Position numbers and translations under genes: made by a program
In this document: in pieces, positions 7,984 to 15,959 of the stretch
How positions within the stretch are numbered: position 1 is the first letter of the stretch
How the letters are laid out: every line of letters begins with the position of its first letter
The notes under the pieces: model-generated
Seen by the model: the letters and a program-made list of their open reading frames with translations, nothing else
Told to the model about the DNA's origin: nothing
Database searches by the model: none
From: Rikenellaceae bacterium UBA1749
Lineage (GTDB): Bacteria; Bacteroidota; Bacteroidia; Bacteroidales; Rikenellaceae
Assembly: GCA_002315675.1 (NCBI GenBank)
Contig: DCHP01000118.1
Coordinates: 1 to 32,329 of the forward strand
DNA length: 32,329 nt
Direction: 5' to 3'

Positions 7984-9297
7984 CTATCTGTTGCAAATTT
8001 CCAACAATCTTTCTGTTGCTTTTGCTCCAATTTCCTTTGTCTCAGTTTTAAGAAGTTTGCCGTCTTGTACCAGGATTTCTCCATCTACAATGGTTGTATT
8101 GACATCTGTTGATTTGCAAGAGTAGACAAGTGAAGAAATAATATTCTTCTGAAGAGGGAAATGGTGAATATTGTTCTGGTTCACTATTATTATATCTGCA
8201 AGTGCACCTTCTTTGATTATTCCTATTTTCCCTTCCATACCTAATGCCTTAGCTCCTCCCACTGTTGCCATTTTAAGGGCGGTGTATGCAGGGACGGCCA
8301 AAGGGTCAAGTGTTAATCCTTTTTGCAATAGGGAGGTTAGCCTCATATCCTCCCACATGTCAAGATTATTGTTTGAAGCTGCCCCATCTGTTCCTATTGA
8401 TACATTTATTCCATGTGACATTAATTTTGAAACTTCTGCAAAGCCTGATGCTAGTTTCATGTTGCTTCTTGGGTTGTGTGCAATTGTTACATGCTTTTCT
8501 GCCAGTATATCCATTTCTTCTTCAGTGAGATGTACTCCATGAGCGGCAACTGTATGCTGGTCAAACAGCCCCATTTTGCAAAGGTGAACAGTCGGTGACT
8601 CTCCTTTTCTAGATATATATTCAGGAGTTTCATTTCTGGTCTCAGCCAGATGGAAATGTATGCCGCTGTTGTAACGCTTAGCTATCTCTATTCCTTTTTC
8701 CATGGTGTCATCCGAGCAGGTGTAAGGTGCATGGGGTGCTATCATATAATCCGTTCTGGAATTTGTCTTGCAGATGTCAATGGTTCTTGCCAGGTCATCT
8801 TCAAACAATTCTATGCGTCCATCAAGAAAAAATGGAGACAATACTGCTCGTATTCCGCTATTGATTGCGGCTTTCGCAACCGCATGTTCAAAATGGTACA
8901 TATCAAGGAATGATGTTGTTCCTCCAAGAAGCATTTCTGCAATTCCAAGTTCAGCTCCGACATATACATCATCAGGTGTAAGTTTCCCTTCTATAGGCCA
9001 AATATGCTTTGTCAGCCATTCCATTAATTCCACGTCATCGCTATAGCCCCTAAGGATTGACATTGCAACATGAGTATGCGTGTTAATGAACCCAGGCATT
9101 ACAATTTTACCCTTTGCATCAATGATTTCAAGGTCTTCACCGCATGACTCCTTAAATGATGATATCTCATCTTTGTTGCTTGAAACAAGAATTATCTTGT
9201 TTCCCTTTATTCCAACTGAAGCTATGAAATATTTCCTTGCAGAATTTTCGCTTTCAGTCATTGGCAGTACAATGCCGTTTTCTATAAGTATATTCAT
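7984..9297 (-). CDS. Amidohydrolase, SAH/MTA deaminase (MtaD/TrzA/AtzA) group
   Basis: A metal-dependent cytoplasmic hydrolase that probably deaminates an adenosine thioether such as S-adenosylhomocysteine or 5'-methylthioadenosine; a related aminohydrolase substrate is possible. Numbering from the ATG at 9297: metal ligands HTH at 74-76 in GFINTHTHVAMSILRG; HFHLAET about 214-220; AAHGVHLTEEEM about 251-262; GTDGAASNNNLDMWEDMR from about 302, with the metal-binding Asp. These are the expected residues in the expected order, and the 437-residue length is normal. The frame also offers an ATG at 9321 (8 residues longer, MDIEKNSK), but a -7 element ends 3 nt before it, so transcription would start at or inside that codon; the inner start MNILIENGIVLP also looks like other family members. 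Confidence 0.87.
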   Translation of the reverse strand: MNILIENGIVLPMTESENSARKYFIASVGIKGNKIILVSSNKDEISSFKESCGEDLEIIDAKGKIVMPGFINTHTHVAMSILRGYSDDVELMEWLTKHIWPIEGKLTPDDVYVGAELGIAEMLLGGTTSFLDMYHFEHAVAKAAINSGIRAVLSPFFLDGRIELFEDDLARTIDICKTNSRTDYMIAPHAPYTCSDDTMEKGIEIAKRYNSGIHFHLAETRNETPEYISRKGESPTVHLCKMGLFDQHTVAAHGVHLTEEEMDILAEKHVTIAHNPRSNMKLASGFAEVSKLMSHGINVSIGTDGAASNNNLDMWEDMRLTSLLQKGLTLDPLAVPAYTALKMATVGGAKALGMEGKIGIIKEGALADIIIVNQNNIHHFPLQKNIISSLVYSCKSTDVNTTIVDGEILVQDGKLLKTETKEIGAKATERLLEICNR

Positions 9298-9323
9298 CTT
9301 ACTGTTTTTTTCTATATCCATAA

Positions 9324-9396
9324 CAAATATAGTTATATTTTTTTACTGATTTTTGCCAGTTGTACTCCTTAAATTGAGAAATAATAGTTAAGTTTG
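9324..9396. promoter_or_regulatory. Divergent -7 elements between amidohydrolase and DUF3127 genes
   Basis: Minus strand: TATATTTG at 9331-9324, serving the amidohydrolase. Plus strand: TAAGTTTG at 9389-9396, serving the DUF3127 gene 26 bp downstream. Neither has a clear -33 TTTG at the usual spacing, so these rest on the -7 element alone. Confidence 0.4.
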
Positions 9397-9421
9397 TAAA
9401 TAGAAAAATTAATTTATAGAA

Positions 9422-9844
9422 ATGGAATTTGAAGGTATTGTATTGCAGGTTTTGCCTGAATTTAGAACTCAGACCCAAAGAGGCGAGTTCGTTAAGCAAG
9501 AAGTGGTTTTTGAACAACCTGGCGAATTTACACGCAAAGTCTGTGTTGGTTTTACTGGTGACAGGGCAGCTACTGCTGCGCAATTAAAACCAGGTGAAAA
9601 GGTTAAGATAAGTTTTAATGTTGAATCAAGGGAATGGAATGGACGCTGGTTTACAGAGGTCCGTGGCTGGAAAATTGAAAAACCAGGTCAGAACTATCCG
9701 CAGCCACAGGGTGGAGCTACGCCTCTGCAACCTGCTTCAAATGTTCAAGGTTATCCAACATATGCCAACCAGCCTGTTGAACCATCTCAGCCAACCAAGG
9801 GGCCGTCATCTACTCCAGATGAAGTTGATGATCTGCCATTTTAA
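9422..9844 (+). CDS. DUF3127 family OB-fold protein with SSB-like C-terminal tail
   Basis: A 140-residue protein of the Bacteroidota-specific DUF3127 group, suspected to be an SSB-like single-strand DNA-binding protein. The N-terminal ~90 residues look like a small beta-barrel (EFEGIVLQVLPEFRTQTQRG, VKISFNVESREWNGRWFTEV), then a Pro/Gln-rich flexible linker (about 92-130), and the acidic tip DEVDDLPF at the very end. That order - barrel, disordered linker, acidic tip ending in Pro-Phe - is the layout of bacterial SSB, whose tip recruits repair and replication proteins. It is not the canonical ssb gene, whose barrel sequence is different. No partner gene is adjacent: a 168-bp gap follows. Function is inferred. 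Confidence 0.85.
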   Translation: MEFEGIVLQVLPEFRTQTQRGEFVKQEVVFEQPGEFTRKVCVGFTGDRAATAAQLKPGEKVKISFNVESREWNGRWFTEVRGWKIEKPGQNYPQPQGGATPLQPASNVQGYPTYANQPVEPSQPTKGPSSTPDEVDDLPF

Positions 9845-10012
9845 TTAGAATCATCCCTTGGAATATAGTTTCTTTTCTACATAGAAACGATTGCTTTTCG
9901 GGGTATACGGCTTGCATTTTATTAATGAAATTGTAAGTCGTTTTTGATTTTTTTCTGACCCCATCTTGCGTATATTGTAAGAAGGGTTTAAAATTTTTGA
10001 AGTCTGTAAAAA

Positions 10013-11170
10013 GTGTTTTTTGCATTAACAGTAATTGCTCTTTTATTTACCATCTCAGGAGATTATTACATCTTCAGGAGGATTGGTCGTAAATATAGGA
10101 CAATATGGGCTATTCAATCCATATTGTTTGTCCTTCCTCCTCTTGTAATGAATGTCTCAGGTCTTTTTATTGACAACAGATCCTCGTCCTGGATGTTGGT
10201 TTCGATGTGGATTCTATGGGTGTTTATAGCTCAGTTTCTTTTCAAGATCTTCATTGTAATTGCAATTTTTGTCAGGGAGAAGACTGGAAAATCATTTCTC
10301 CCTATTGCAATCCTACTGTCAATACTTATGACAGGAGCATATGTTTACGGAAATTTTGTTTCAAGGTGTCAGGTTAAGGTAAAACGGGTTGAAATATCAT
10401 CTGCTGATTTACCAGAATCTTTTGATGGTTACAAAATTGTTCAGTTTTCAGATGTTCATTTAGGAACAATGTTTCTTGACAGAAATCTTCTTTCAAGGGT
10501 GGTTGATACAATCAACTATTTAAACCCTGATATTGTAATTCAAAGTGGGGACCTTGTTAATATACATGCCAATGAATTGACTGAAAATAGAATTAATGAA
10601 CTTAAGAGAATTAAAACACCTGTCTGTTCGGTTCTAGGAAATCATGACCTTGGTTTTTATCTGAGGGATACAACTTACGAATCACCCAAGGTGTCAATCG
10701 ATGCTTTGTGCAAGACAGAAACAGAAATCTTCAAATGGAGAATTCTTCGTAATGAGAATATTTCTATAAATAAAGGTTCTGATAGTATTTTCATATCCGG
10801 AGTTGTATACCCAAATGATATCAATCACCATAATTTCAATTCAACATATGGTGGGTCTGATATAAGGAAGGCTATGAACGGAATAAGCAGAGATGCCTTC
10901 TCGATATTAATAAGCCATACTCCTGTACTTATTGATTCATTGCCTGAAAAATCTGATGCAGTCGATCTGATGTTGTCCGGTCATGTCCATGCGATGCAGC
11001 TAAAGATTGGAAATTTTTGCCCGGCTTTCATGCTTTATAAGGAATCTTCTGGATATTATTTCAAAAATAATGTATCTTTATATGTAAATGATGGAATTGG
11101 CGTAGTCGGACATCCTTTCCGATTTGGCGCTCCTCCAGAAATAACCTTAATTACACTGAAAAAACTATGA
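10013..11170 (+). CDS. Membrane-anchored metallophosphoesterase (YkuE/YaeI-like)
   Basis: A calcineurin-type phosphoesterase with an N-terminal membrane region of three to four helices (about 1-25, 33-50, 60-88, 95-115). Catalytic motifs are complete: FSDVHLG with D147/H149, GDLV 179-182, GNHD 209-212, an ISHTP His and GHVH 323-326. Substrate unknown; relatives act on lipid-linked or cyclic phosphates (UDP-diacylglucosamine-type or phospholipid head groups), but nothing here decides. The start is a GTG at 10013: an in-frame TAA lies just upstream (10007-10009) and the first ATG (residue 46) would cut through the membrane region. The last 4 bp overlap the next gene's ATG (ATGA), so both are translated together. 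Confidence 0.88.
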   Translation: MFFALTVIALLFTISGDYYIFRRIGRKYRTIWAIQSILFVLPPLVMNVSGLFIDNRSSSWMLVSMWILWVFIAQFLFKIFIVIAIFVREKTGKSFLPIAILLSILMTGAYVYGNFVSRCQVKVKRVEISSADLPESFDGYKIVQFSDVHLGTMFLDRNLLSRVVDTINYLNPDIVIQSGDLVNIHANELTENRINELKRIKTPVCSVLGNHDLGFYLRDTTYESPKVSIDALCKTETEIFKWRILRNENISINKGSDSIFISGVVYPNDINHHNFNSTYGGSDIRKAMNGISRDAFSILISHTPVLIDSLPEKSDAVDLMLSGHVHAMQLKIGNFCPAFMLYKESSGYYFKNNVSLYVNDGIGVVGHPFRFGAPPEITLITLKKL

Positions 11171-12474
11171 GTACTATCATTTATCCATTTGCAAAACATC
11201 AGCGTTTCGATACTCCGTCATGGGTAAAAAATGCTGTACTTTATGAAGTTAATATTAGACAGTATACCCGGGAAGGAACAATAAATGCATTCCGTCCTCA
11301 TCTTTCAAGACTTAAGTCTATGGGAGTTGATATTCTTTGGTTGATGCCTATCTACCCTATAGGCAAAGAAAGACGGAAGGGAACATTGGGAAGCTATTAT
11401 TCCGTGGCGGATTACACTCAGGTCAATCCAGAGTTCGGTACAATGGAAGACCTATTGGCACTTGTGGATGAAGCACACTCAAATGGTATGTATGTGATAC
11501 TTGACTGGGTCGCAAATCATACATCCAGGGATAACAGATGGACGAAGGAACATCCATCATGGTATGAGTGGGATTATGATAAAAATGAAATTCTGACACC
11601 ATGGGACTGGACTGATACAGCTAAACTGAATTATTCAAGTAAGGAGATGAAGAAAGCCATGATTGATTCACTCCTTTTCTGGCTGAAAGAAGCCCATATC
11701 GACGGATTCAGATTTGATATGGCAATGCTCGTTCCGGATGATTTCTGGTATGAGGCCTTGAATGCCCTTCATCAAGTCAAGTCTGATATCTTCTTGCTGG
11801 CAGAATCTGAAGGTGAGAATTTTCACAGACTTGGTTTTACAGCAACATATGGTTGGAATATTCACCATATGATGGTTGATATGGCTCATGGTTCTAAAAA
11901 TGCATGGGATCTTGTATCTAGAATAAAGGATGAGGCAATAGAGTATCCTGTAGATGCTGTTAGAATGAGGTTTACATCAAATCACGATGAAGACAGCCAT
12001 CAAGGTTCTGCCTCAGAAAGATTCGGTAGCTCACTTTATGGAGCTTCAGTTCTATCTTTTGTATTGCCTGGAATACCTTTGATCTATAGTGGTGAGGAAA
12101 CTGAAAACAAGAGGAGATTGAGCTTCTTTGACAAAGATGAAATAATATGGTATTACAAGCCAATGGAAACTCATTATAGAGAACTTTCATCATTAAGACA
12201 TACATTAGGTGCCCTGCAGGATGGCGATTTATTCACAATTGATTCAACATCCTCATCTCCATTGCTATTGTCTCTTAAAAGAAAATCATCCGACTCTACA
12301 GTAATAGCTCTCTTTAATTTTTCAAGTCAGGATATTTGGACGAAATTCTATGATGATGACTTTTGTGGCGAATACAGTCAATTTGGCTCCAGTGAGGTAG
12401 CGCATCTTAACAGTGGATGTGATTTCTATCTTAGACCATGGGGGTATTTCCTTTATTACAAGAAAAACAAATAG
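11167..12474 (+). CDS. Intracellular alpha-amylase family (GH13) glycosidase
   Basis: A GH13 barrel enzyme acting on alpha-glucans. The catalytic triad is visible: nucleophile D184 (DGFRFDMAM), acid/base E213 (LLAESEG) and D274 (FTSNHDED); conserved region I is DWVANHTS near 115-122. There is no signal peptide, so it acts in the cytoplasm, probably on glycogen or imported malto-oligosaccharides. At 435 residues it is short: barrel plus a small C-terminal beta domain, no carbohydrate-binding module. It overlaps the metallophosphoesterase by 4 bp, an unexpected partnership. Whether it is a hydrolase or a transferase cannot be settled from these motifs. Confidence 0.9.
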   Translation: MSTIIYPFAKHQRFDTPSWVKNAVLYEVNIRQYTREGTINAFRPHLSRLKSMGVDILWLMPIYPIGKERRKGTLGSYYSVADYTQVNPEFGTMEDLLALVDEAHSNGMYVILDWVANHTSRDNRWTKEHPSWYEWDYDKNEILTPWDWTDTAKLNYSSKEMKKAMIDSLLFWLKEAHIDGFRFDMAMLVPDDFWYEALNALHQVKSDIFLLAESEGENFHRLGFTATYGWNIHHMMVDMAHGSKNAWDLVSRIKDEAIEYPVDAVRMRFTSNHDEDSHQGSASERFGSSLYGASVLSFVLPGIPLIYSGEETENKRRLSFFDKDEIIWYYKPMETHYRELSSLRHTLGALQDGDLFTIDSTSSSPLLLSLKRKSSDSTVIALFNFSSQDIWTKFYDDDFCGEYSQFGSSEVAHLNSGCDFYLRPWGYFLYYKKNK

Positions 12475-12478
12475 CATA

Positions 12479-12515
12479 AATACTTGATGTCTGTGAAAAG
12501 ATAAGTATTCTTTTT
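12479..12515 (+). terminator. Weak terminator after the GH13 gene
   Basis: AATACTT (12479-12485) pairs with AAGTATT (12503-12509), 17-nt loop, followed by CTTTTTC. AT-rich and only 7 bp, so of uncertain strength. The remaining ~120 bp before the helicase gene shows nothing else. Confidence 0.3.
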
Positions 12516-12633
12516 CATTCAGTTCATATCGTTATTGTATCAGTGTAAATATTTTTGACAATGGTATGGAATTTCGTCTTATATTTCTTTGTATTGTATA
12601 TCGGAATAATAGTGTGCAGTTGACAGAATAATA

Positions 12634-14439
12634 ATGAAGATTAAAAAAGATATTTTGATTGATGAATCCATGCTGGACAAGGAAAATGAAGAATTTAACC
12701 TTGCCGTTGAGTATGCATCTCATACTAATCTTTCTATCTATTTGACAGGAAAAGCTGGAAGTGGAAAAACGACATTTCTTAAGTACTTGAGACAGATCTC
12801 CAAAAAGGAACTGATTGTTTTGGCCCCAACCGGCGTGGCCGCAATTAATGCAGGGGGGCAGACAATTCATTCCTTTTTTCAGATTGCACCTTCCATTTAT
12901 TATCCTGAAGACGAACGTCTTTCATATTACTCCAAAAATGGTGATCCCACTATTTTTGATAATTTCAAGTTTTCTTCAGAGAAGATCAGTATAATCCGTT
13001 CTCTGGAGATGCTGGTTATCGATGAAGTCTCGATGGTAAGGGCAGACCTTCTTGATGTAATAGATGCTATATTGAGGGCATATAGGAATTCTTCTTTGCC
13101 TTTTGGTGGAGTTCAGCTTCTTCTTATTGGTGATATGTTTCAACTTCCTCCCGTCGTCCCTGAAGATGAAAGGGAAATACTTTCCCAATTCTATGAAACA
13201 GAATTTTTCTTCAGCTCCAGGTCTTTAAATAGTACAAAACTCGTTTACATTGAACTTAAGAAGATTTATCGTCAGAATGATATTTCCTTTATAAATCTGT
13301 TGAATAGAATCCGTGTGAATCAGATGATTCCATCTGATTTTACACTTTTGCATTCAAAAGTTAATTATGACTATTCAAATGCCTCCTATGAGAACTATGT
13401 AATGCTTGCAACTACAAACGCAAAAGTAGCCAGTGTCAATGAAGAACGTCTTTCAGAACTTGATACCCCGTCCACAACATATGAGGCCACTATTACCGGT
13501 GATTTTCCTGAACGTGACATGCCTACGGATATCAATCTTGTTCTAAAGGCTGGTGCACAGGTAATGTTCATTAAAAATGATAAGGACAAACGTTTCTATA
13601 ATGGGAAAATCGGCGTTATTAAAAAGCTTGACAAAAAAATCGTCAAGGTTGAGATTATTAATTCCTATAAGGAAAGAATAATTCTCGATGTGGAACGCGA
13701 AGTCTGGGAAAAGGTTAAATATTCATGGAACAAGAAGGAAAAGAAAATTGAATCTGAGGTCACAGGACAATTTGAGCAATTTCCACTTAAACTTGCCTGG
13801 GCAATAACAGTTCATAAGAGTCAGGGACTGACATTTGAAAATGTCATTGCAGACCTGAACAATTCTTTTTCTCCAGGACAGGTATATGTCGCACTAAGCA
13901 GGTGCGTCTCATTTGATGGACTTGTGCTTTCATCCGAAATTACACCAAGATCCATATTTACAGATTCAAGAGTGATGGATTTTGCAAAGAAGGAACTTCC
14001 TCTATCTGTCCTTTCTGAACGGCTCCAGACGGAAAGAGCTGACTATTATTATTCCCTTGCCATTAAGTCTTTTCATAATCTAGACTCAGATACATGTATT
14101 GAGTATCTAAACCATGCTGTAAAATATAGGGATGAGCTTGGAGGGGAAACATTTTCAAGATTTTCAAGAGTGTGGTTGAAAAGATTTATGACCCTGATTT
14201 CCAGAATGAATGAACTAGTAAAGGAGAATAGGGCACTTAAGAAGAAAATCCAGAAACTTGAATCAGATAAAAATTTGTTCGTTATTCCAAAATCCAAGGA
14301 ATCTCACGTCAATTCAAACCATAAAGACCTTCAGCCTGAAGTCCATAGTGACAAAGACCAATCTTCTAGCTCTGCTACTCACTCCAAGCATAAAAGGAAA
14401 CATAAGAAAAAAAACAAGGCATCCAAGAGGATACAATAA
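12634..14439 (+). CDS. PIF1/RecD-like superfamily 1 DNA helicase
   Basis: A 5'-3' helicase-type ATPase, probably in DNA repair or in unwinding of structured DNA. Walker A GKAGSGKT at 39-46; the PIF1-type segment APTGVAAINAGGQTIHSFF follows; Walker B VIDEVSM with D130/E131; motif III LLLIGDMFQLPPV; C-terminal UvrD/RecD-like motif AITVHKSQGLTFENV and QVYVALSRC (motifs V/VI). After the helicase core (to about 440) come ~90 residues of helices, a short coiled coil (LVKENRALKKKIQKLES) and a strongly basic tail ending HSKHKRKHKKKNKASKRIQ. The core is typical of Bacteroidota PIF1-like proteins; the tail is probably a nucleic-acid contact. Transcribed alone or with the GNAT gene 48 nt downstream. Confidence 0.9.
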   Translation: MKIKKDILIDESMLDKENEEFNLAVEYASHTNLSIYLTGKAGSGKTTFLKYLRQISKKELIVLAPTGVAAINAGGQTIHSFFQIAPSIYYPEDERLSYYSKNGDPTIFDNFKFSSEKISIIRSLEMLVIDEVSMVRADLLDVIDAILRAYRNSSLPFGGVQLLLIGDMFQLPPVVPEDEREILSQFYETEFFFSSRSLNSTKLVYIELKKIYRQNDISFINLLNRIRVNQMIPSDFTLLHSKVNYDYSNASYENYVMLATTNAKVASVNEERLSELDTPSTTYEATITGDFPERDMPTDINLVLKAGAQVMFIKNDKDKRFYNGKIGVIKKLDKKIVKVEIINSYKERIILDVEREVWEKVKYSWNKKEKKIESEVTGQFEQFPLKLAWAITVHKSQGLTFENVIADLNNSFSPGQVYVALSRCVSFDGLVLSSEITPRSIFTDSRVMDFAKKELPLSVLSERLQTERADYYYSLAIKSFHNLDSDTCIEYLNHAVKYRDELGGETFSRFSRVWLKRFMTLISRMNELVKENRALKKKIQKLESDKNLFVIPKSKESHVNSNHKDLQPEVHSDKDQSSSSATHSKHKRKHKKKNKASKRIQ

Positions 14440-14487
14440 TCGAAAATATTATTACTAAAGTTCAAAAATACATGGTTTGTCTGCGAT

Positions 14488-14913
14488 ATGGAATACTCAA
14501 TAGAATTGCTGAAAAATCCATCAGTGCCTGATCTCAAATGCATACAATCTCTTCTGAAAGAGCTCTCTGGAACTGATAAGCACGTACCGGATAATATTGT
14601 TCTTAACACAGTCAAAGACAGTAATGTAATCGTCGCAAGGGATGACAAAAAGATAGTTGCAATGATTACGATTTCATTCTATGTGTCTTTTAATGGAGTA
14701 AAGGGATGGATAGAAGATTTTATCGTCAGTGAATCCTATCGTGGACGAGGTCTGTCAAAACTTCTGCTTGAAAAAGCTGTGTCCATTGCCAGGGAAAAAC
14801 AAGCCAGTTCCATAAATCTGACTTCACGTCCTTCACGGATAGAAGCCCATTCCTTATACAAGTCAAGGGGCTTTAACATACGTGAAACAGATGTATTTAT
14901 TCTATCTTTTTAA
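14488..14913 (+). CDS. GNAT-family N-acetyltransferase
   Basis: A 141-residue single-domain acetyl-CoA-dependent acetyltransferase. Motif A, which holds the pyrophosphate of acetyl-CoA, is VSESYRGRGLSKLLLEKAV with R85-G-R-G88; motif B contains SRPSRIEAHSLYKSRGF, the usual Tyr-near-the-end pattern. The acceptor (small molecule or protein N-terminus) is not evident. It is 48 nt after the helicase gene and could share its transcript. Its last 17 bp overlap the convergent mgtC-like gene, leaving no room for a terminator between them. Confidence 0.87.
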   Translation: MEYSIELLKNPSVPDLKCIQSLLKELSGTDKHVPDNIVLNTVKDSNVIVARDDKKIVAMITISFYVSFNGVKGWIEDFIVSESYRGRGLSKLLLEKAVSIAREKQASSINLTSRPSRIEAHSLYKSRGFNIRETDVFILSF

Positions 14914-15538
14914 TAGTCAAGTCTTTAAATAAAGAGAAGAATTCTTTGATTTTTTCTTCCTGCTCCTTGTCTCTGATTTTAACGATAATTGTAGATATAT
15001 ATTTCCCGTTTACTTCTTCCATATTATAGGATACAAATTGACGTTTTGAAAGAATCCCTTGTTCCAATATTCTTTGGAACATGTCTTTGATGCTACATTC
15101 AAAAACTATTGTTCTTTTGACATATGCAACATCATAGACTATTTTGTTGAATAGTTCAAAACCTGCAAGTACCAATATTGTTGCTATGATGCCAACTACA
15201 TACATCCCACAACCTATTGCCATGCCGATTCCGGCTGTAGACCATAGTCCTGCGGCAGTCGTCAGACCTTTTACTGTCTGTCTCTCTATCATTATTGTTC
15301 CAGCACCGATAAAACCAATTCCAGATACAATCTGTGCAGCGATTCGGGCAGGGTCGTAGTGCATACCGCTTTCCAACAAACCATATTCAGAAATAATCAT
15401 AAATAGTGCACTACCCATGGAAACCAGAAAATGTGTCCTTATTCCGGCTTCCTTTGCCCTGTATTCTCTTTCTATTCCAATTGCCAGGCCAAGAACTGCT
15501 GCGATTGTCATACGTAAGATAAGATATCCTATTCCCAT
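14897..15538 (-). CDS. MgtC/SapB family inner-membrane protein
   Basis: Four to five N-terminal membrane helices carrying the family signatures GLAIGIEREYRAKEAGIRTH, VSGIGFIGAGTIM and VKGLTTAAGLWSTAGIGMA, then a ~75-residue cytoplasmic C-domain (FECSIKDMF ... LTIKKIE) resembling the ACT-like domain of long MgtC-type proteins. Members are linked to growth at low Mg2+ and to control of membrane ATP synthase or phosphate uptake; which applies here is unknown. Length 213 fits. It overlaps the convergent GNAT gene by 17 bp. Upstream lie a GC-rich hairpin (15603-15623) and a MITE-like element. Confidence 0.9.
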   Translation of the reverse strand: MGIGYLILRMTIAAVLGLAIGIEREYRAKEAGIRTHFLVSMGSALFMIISEYGLLESGMHYDPARIAAQIVSGIGFIGAGTIMIERQTVKGLTTAAGLWSTAGIGMAIGCGMYVVGIIATILVLAGFELFNKIVYDVAYVKRTIVFECSIKDMFQRILEQGILSKRQFVSYNMEEVNGKYISTIIVKIRDKEQEEKIKEFFSLFKDLTIKKIE

Positions 15539-15818
15539 GATATTATTGTACTTGATTTTGAGTCTACTTGAAAGTATATTTTGCTGTTTTTACAATTGGT
15601 CCAGCCTCCGTATTGTGGGGGCTCAATTTTGTATTCTTTTTTTAATAGCCACGTTTTAATGATAATCATGTTTTTTCAGAATCAAATATTGTGACTGGTC
15701 AATAGTTGACTATTAGAATGTATGATTACCATGCAATGGCTTGGTTTCTTAAACAAACTTAATTAATATTTGTCAAAATTAAAACCTATTCCATACTTTA
15801 CAATACCATCTATTATTC
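15539..15818. other. Gene-free leader and spacer upstream of the mgtC-like gene
   Basis: No ORF or RNA gene found. Contains a compact hairpin AGCCTCC (15603-15609) / GGGGGCT (15617-15623) with a 7-nt loop and one G-T pair, unusually GC-rich for this window and 65 bp upstream of the mgtC-like start. An imperfect palindrome AATAGTTGACTATT lies at 15701-15714. Either could be regulatory; neither matches a leader I know. Confidence 0.3.
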
Positions 15819-15916
15819 GTAACTATTAAGCACTCCACATCTTAAACGCTTTCTGTATACAGTAAATGTACTTGAGAAGGTTATGCACGTCATATTGCAC
15901 ATGGTTGGATAGTTAC
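15819..15916. mobile_element. MITE-like element A (IS66-type ends), 98 bp
   Basis: Starts GTAACTAT (15819-15826) and ends ATAGTTAC (15909-15916), an 8-bp perfect terminal inverted repeat. The flanks are near-identical octamers: TATTATTC (15811-15818) and TTTTATTC (15917-15924), 7 of 8. The left end GTAACTATTAAGCA matches the left end of element B (GTAACTATTCAGCA) at 13 of 14 positions. No coding capacity. IS66-family transposons start with GTAA and duplicate 8 bp, so a non-autonomous derivative is the likeliest reading. The eroded ends and duplication suggest an older insertion than element B. Confidence 0.6.
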
Positions 15917-15959
15917 TTTTATTCTCAGTCAAAAAAGAGTCAGGTTGATATTGAATATA

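Noticed and set aside
8171..8542. Plus-strand open frame of 123 codons inside the amidohydrolase gene
   Set aside because: Antisense shadow of a gene with intact metal-binding motifs; hydrophobic, low-complexity translation.
9299..9583. Minus-strand open frame of 94 codons across the divergent promoter region
   Set aside because: Overlaps the strong DUF3127 gene antisense and both -7 elements; codon content does not look protein-like.
12532..12870. Minus-strand open frame of 112 codons
   Set aside because: Overlaps the Walker A region of the helicase antisense; no support as a gene.
15701..15714. Palindrome AATAGTTGACTATT as a third MITE end or operator
   Set aside because: Lacks the GTAAC end, has no partner at ~100 bp and no flanking duplication; left only as a note.
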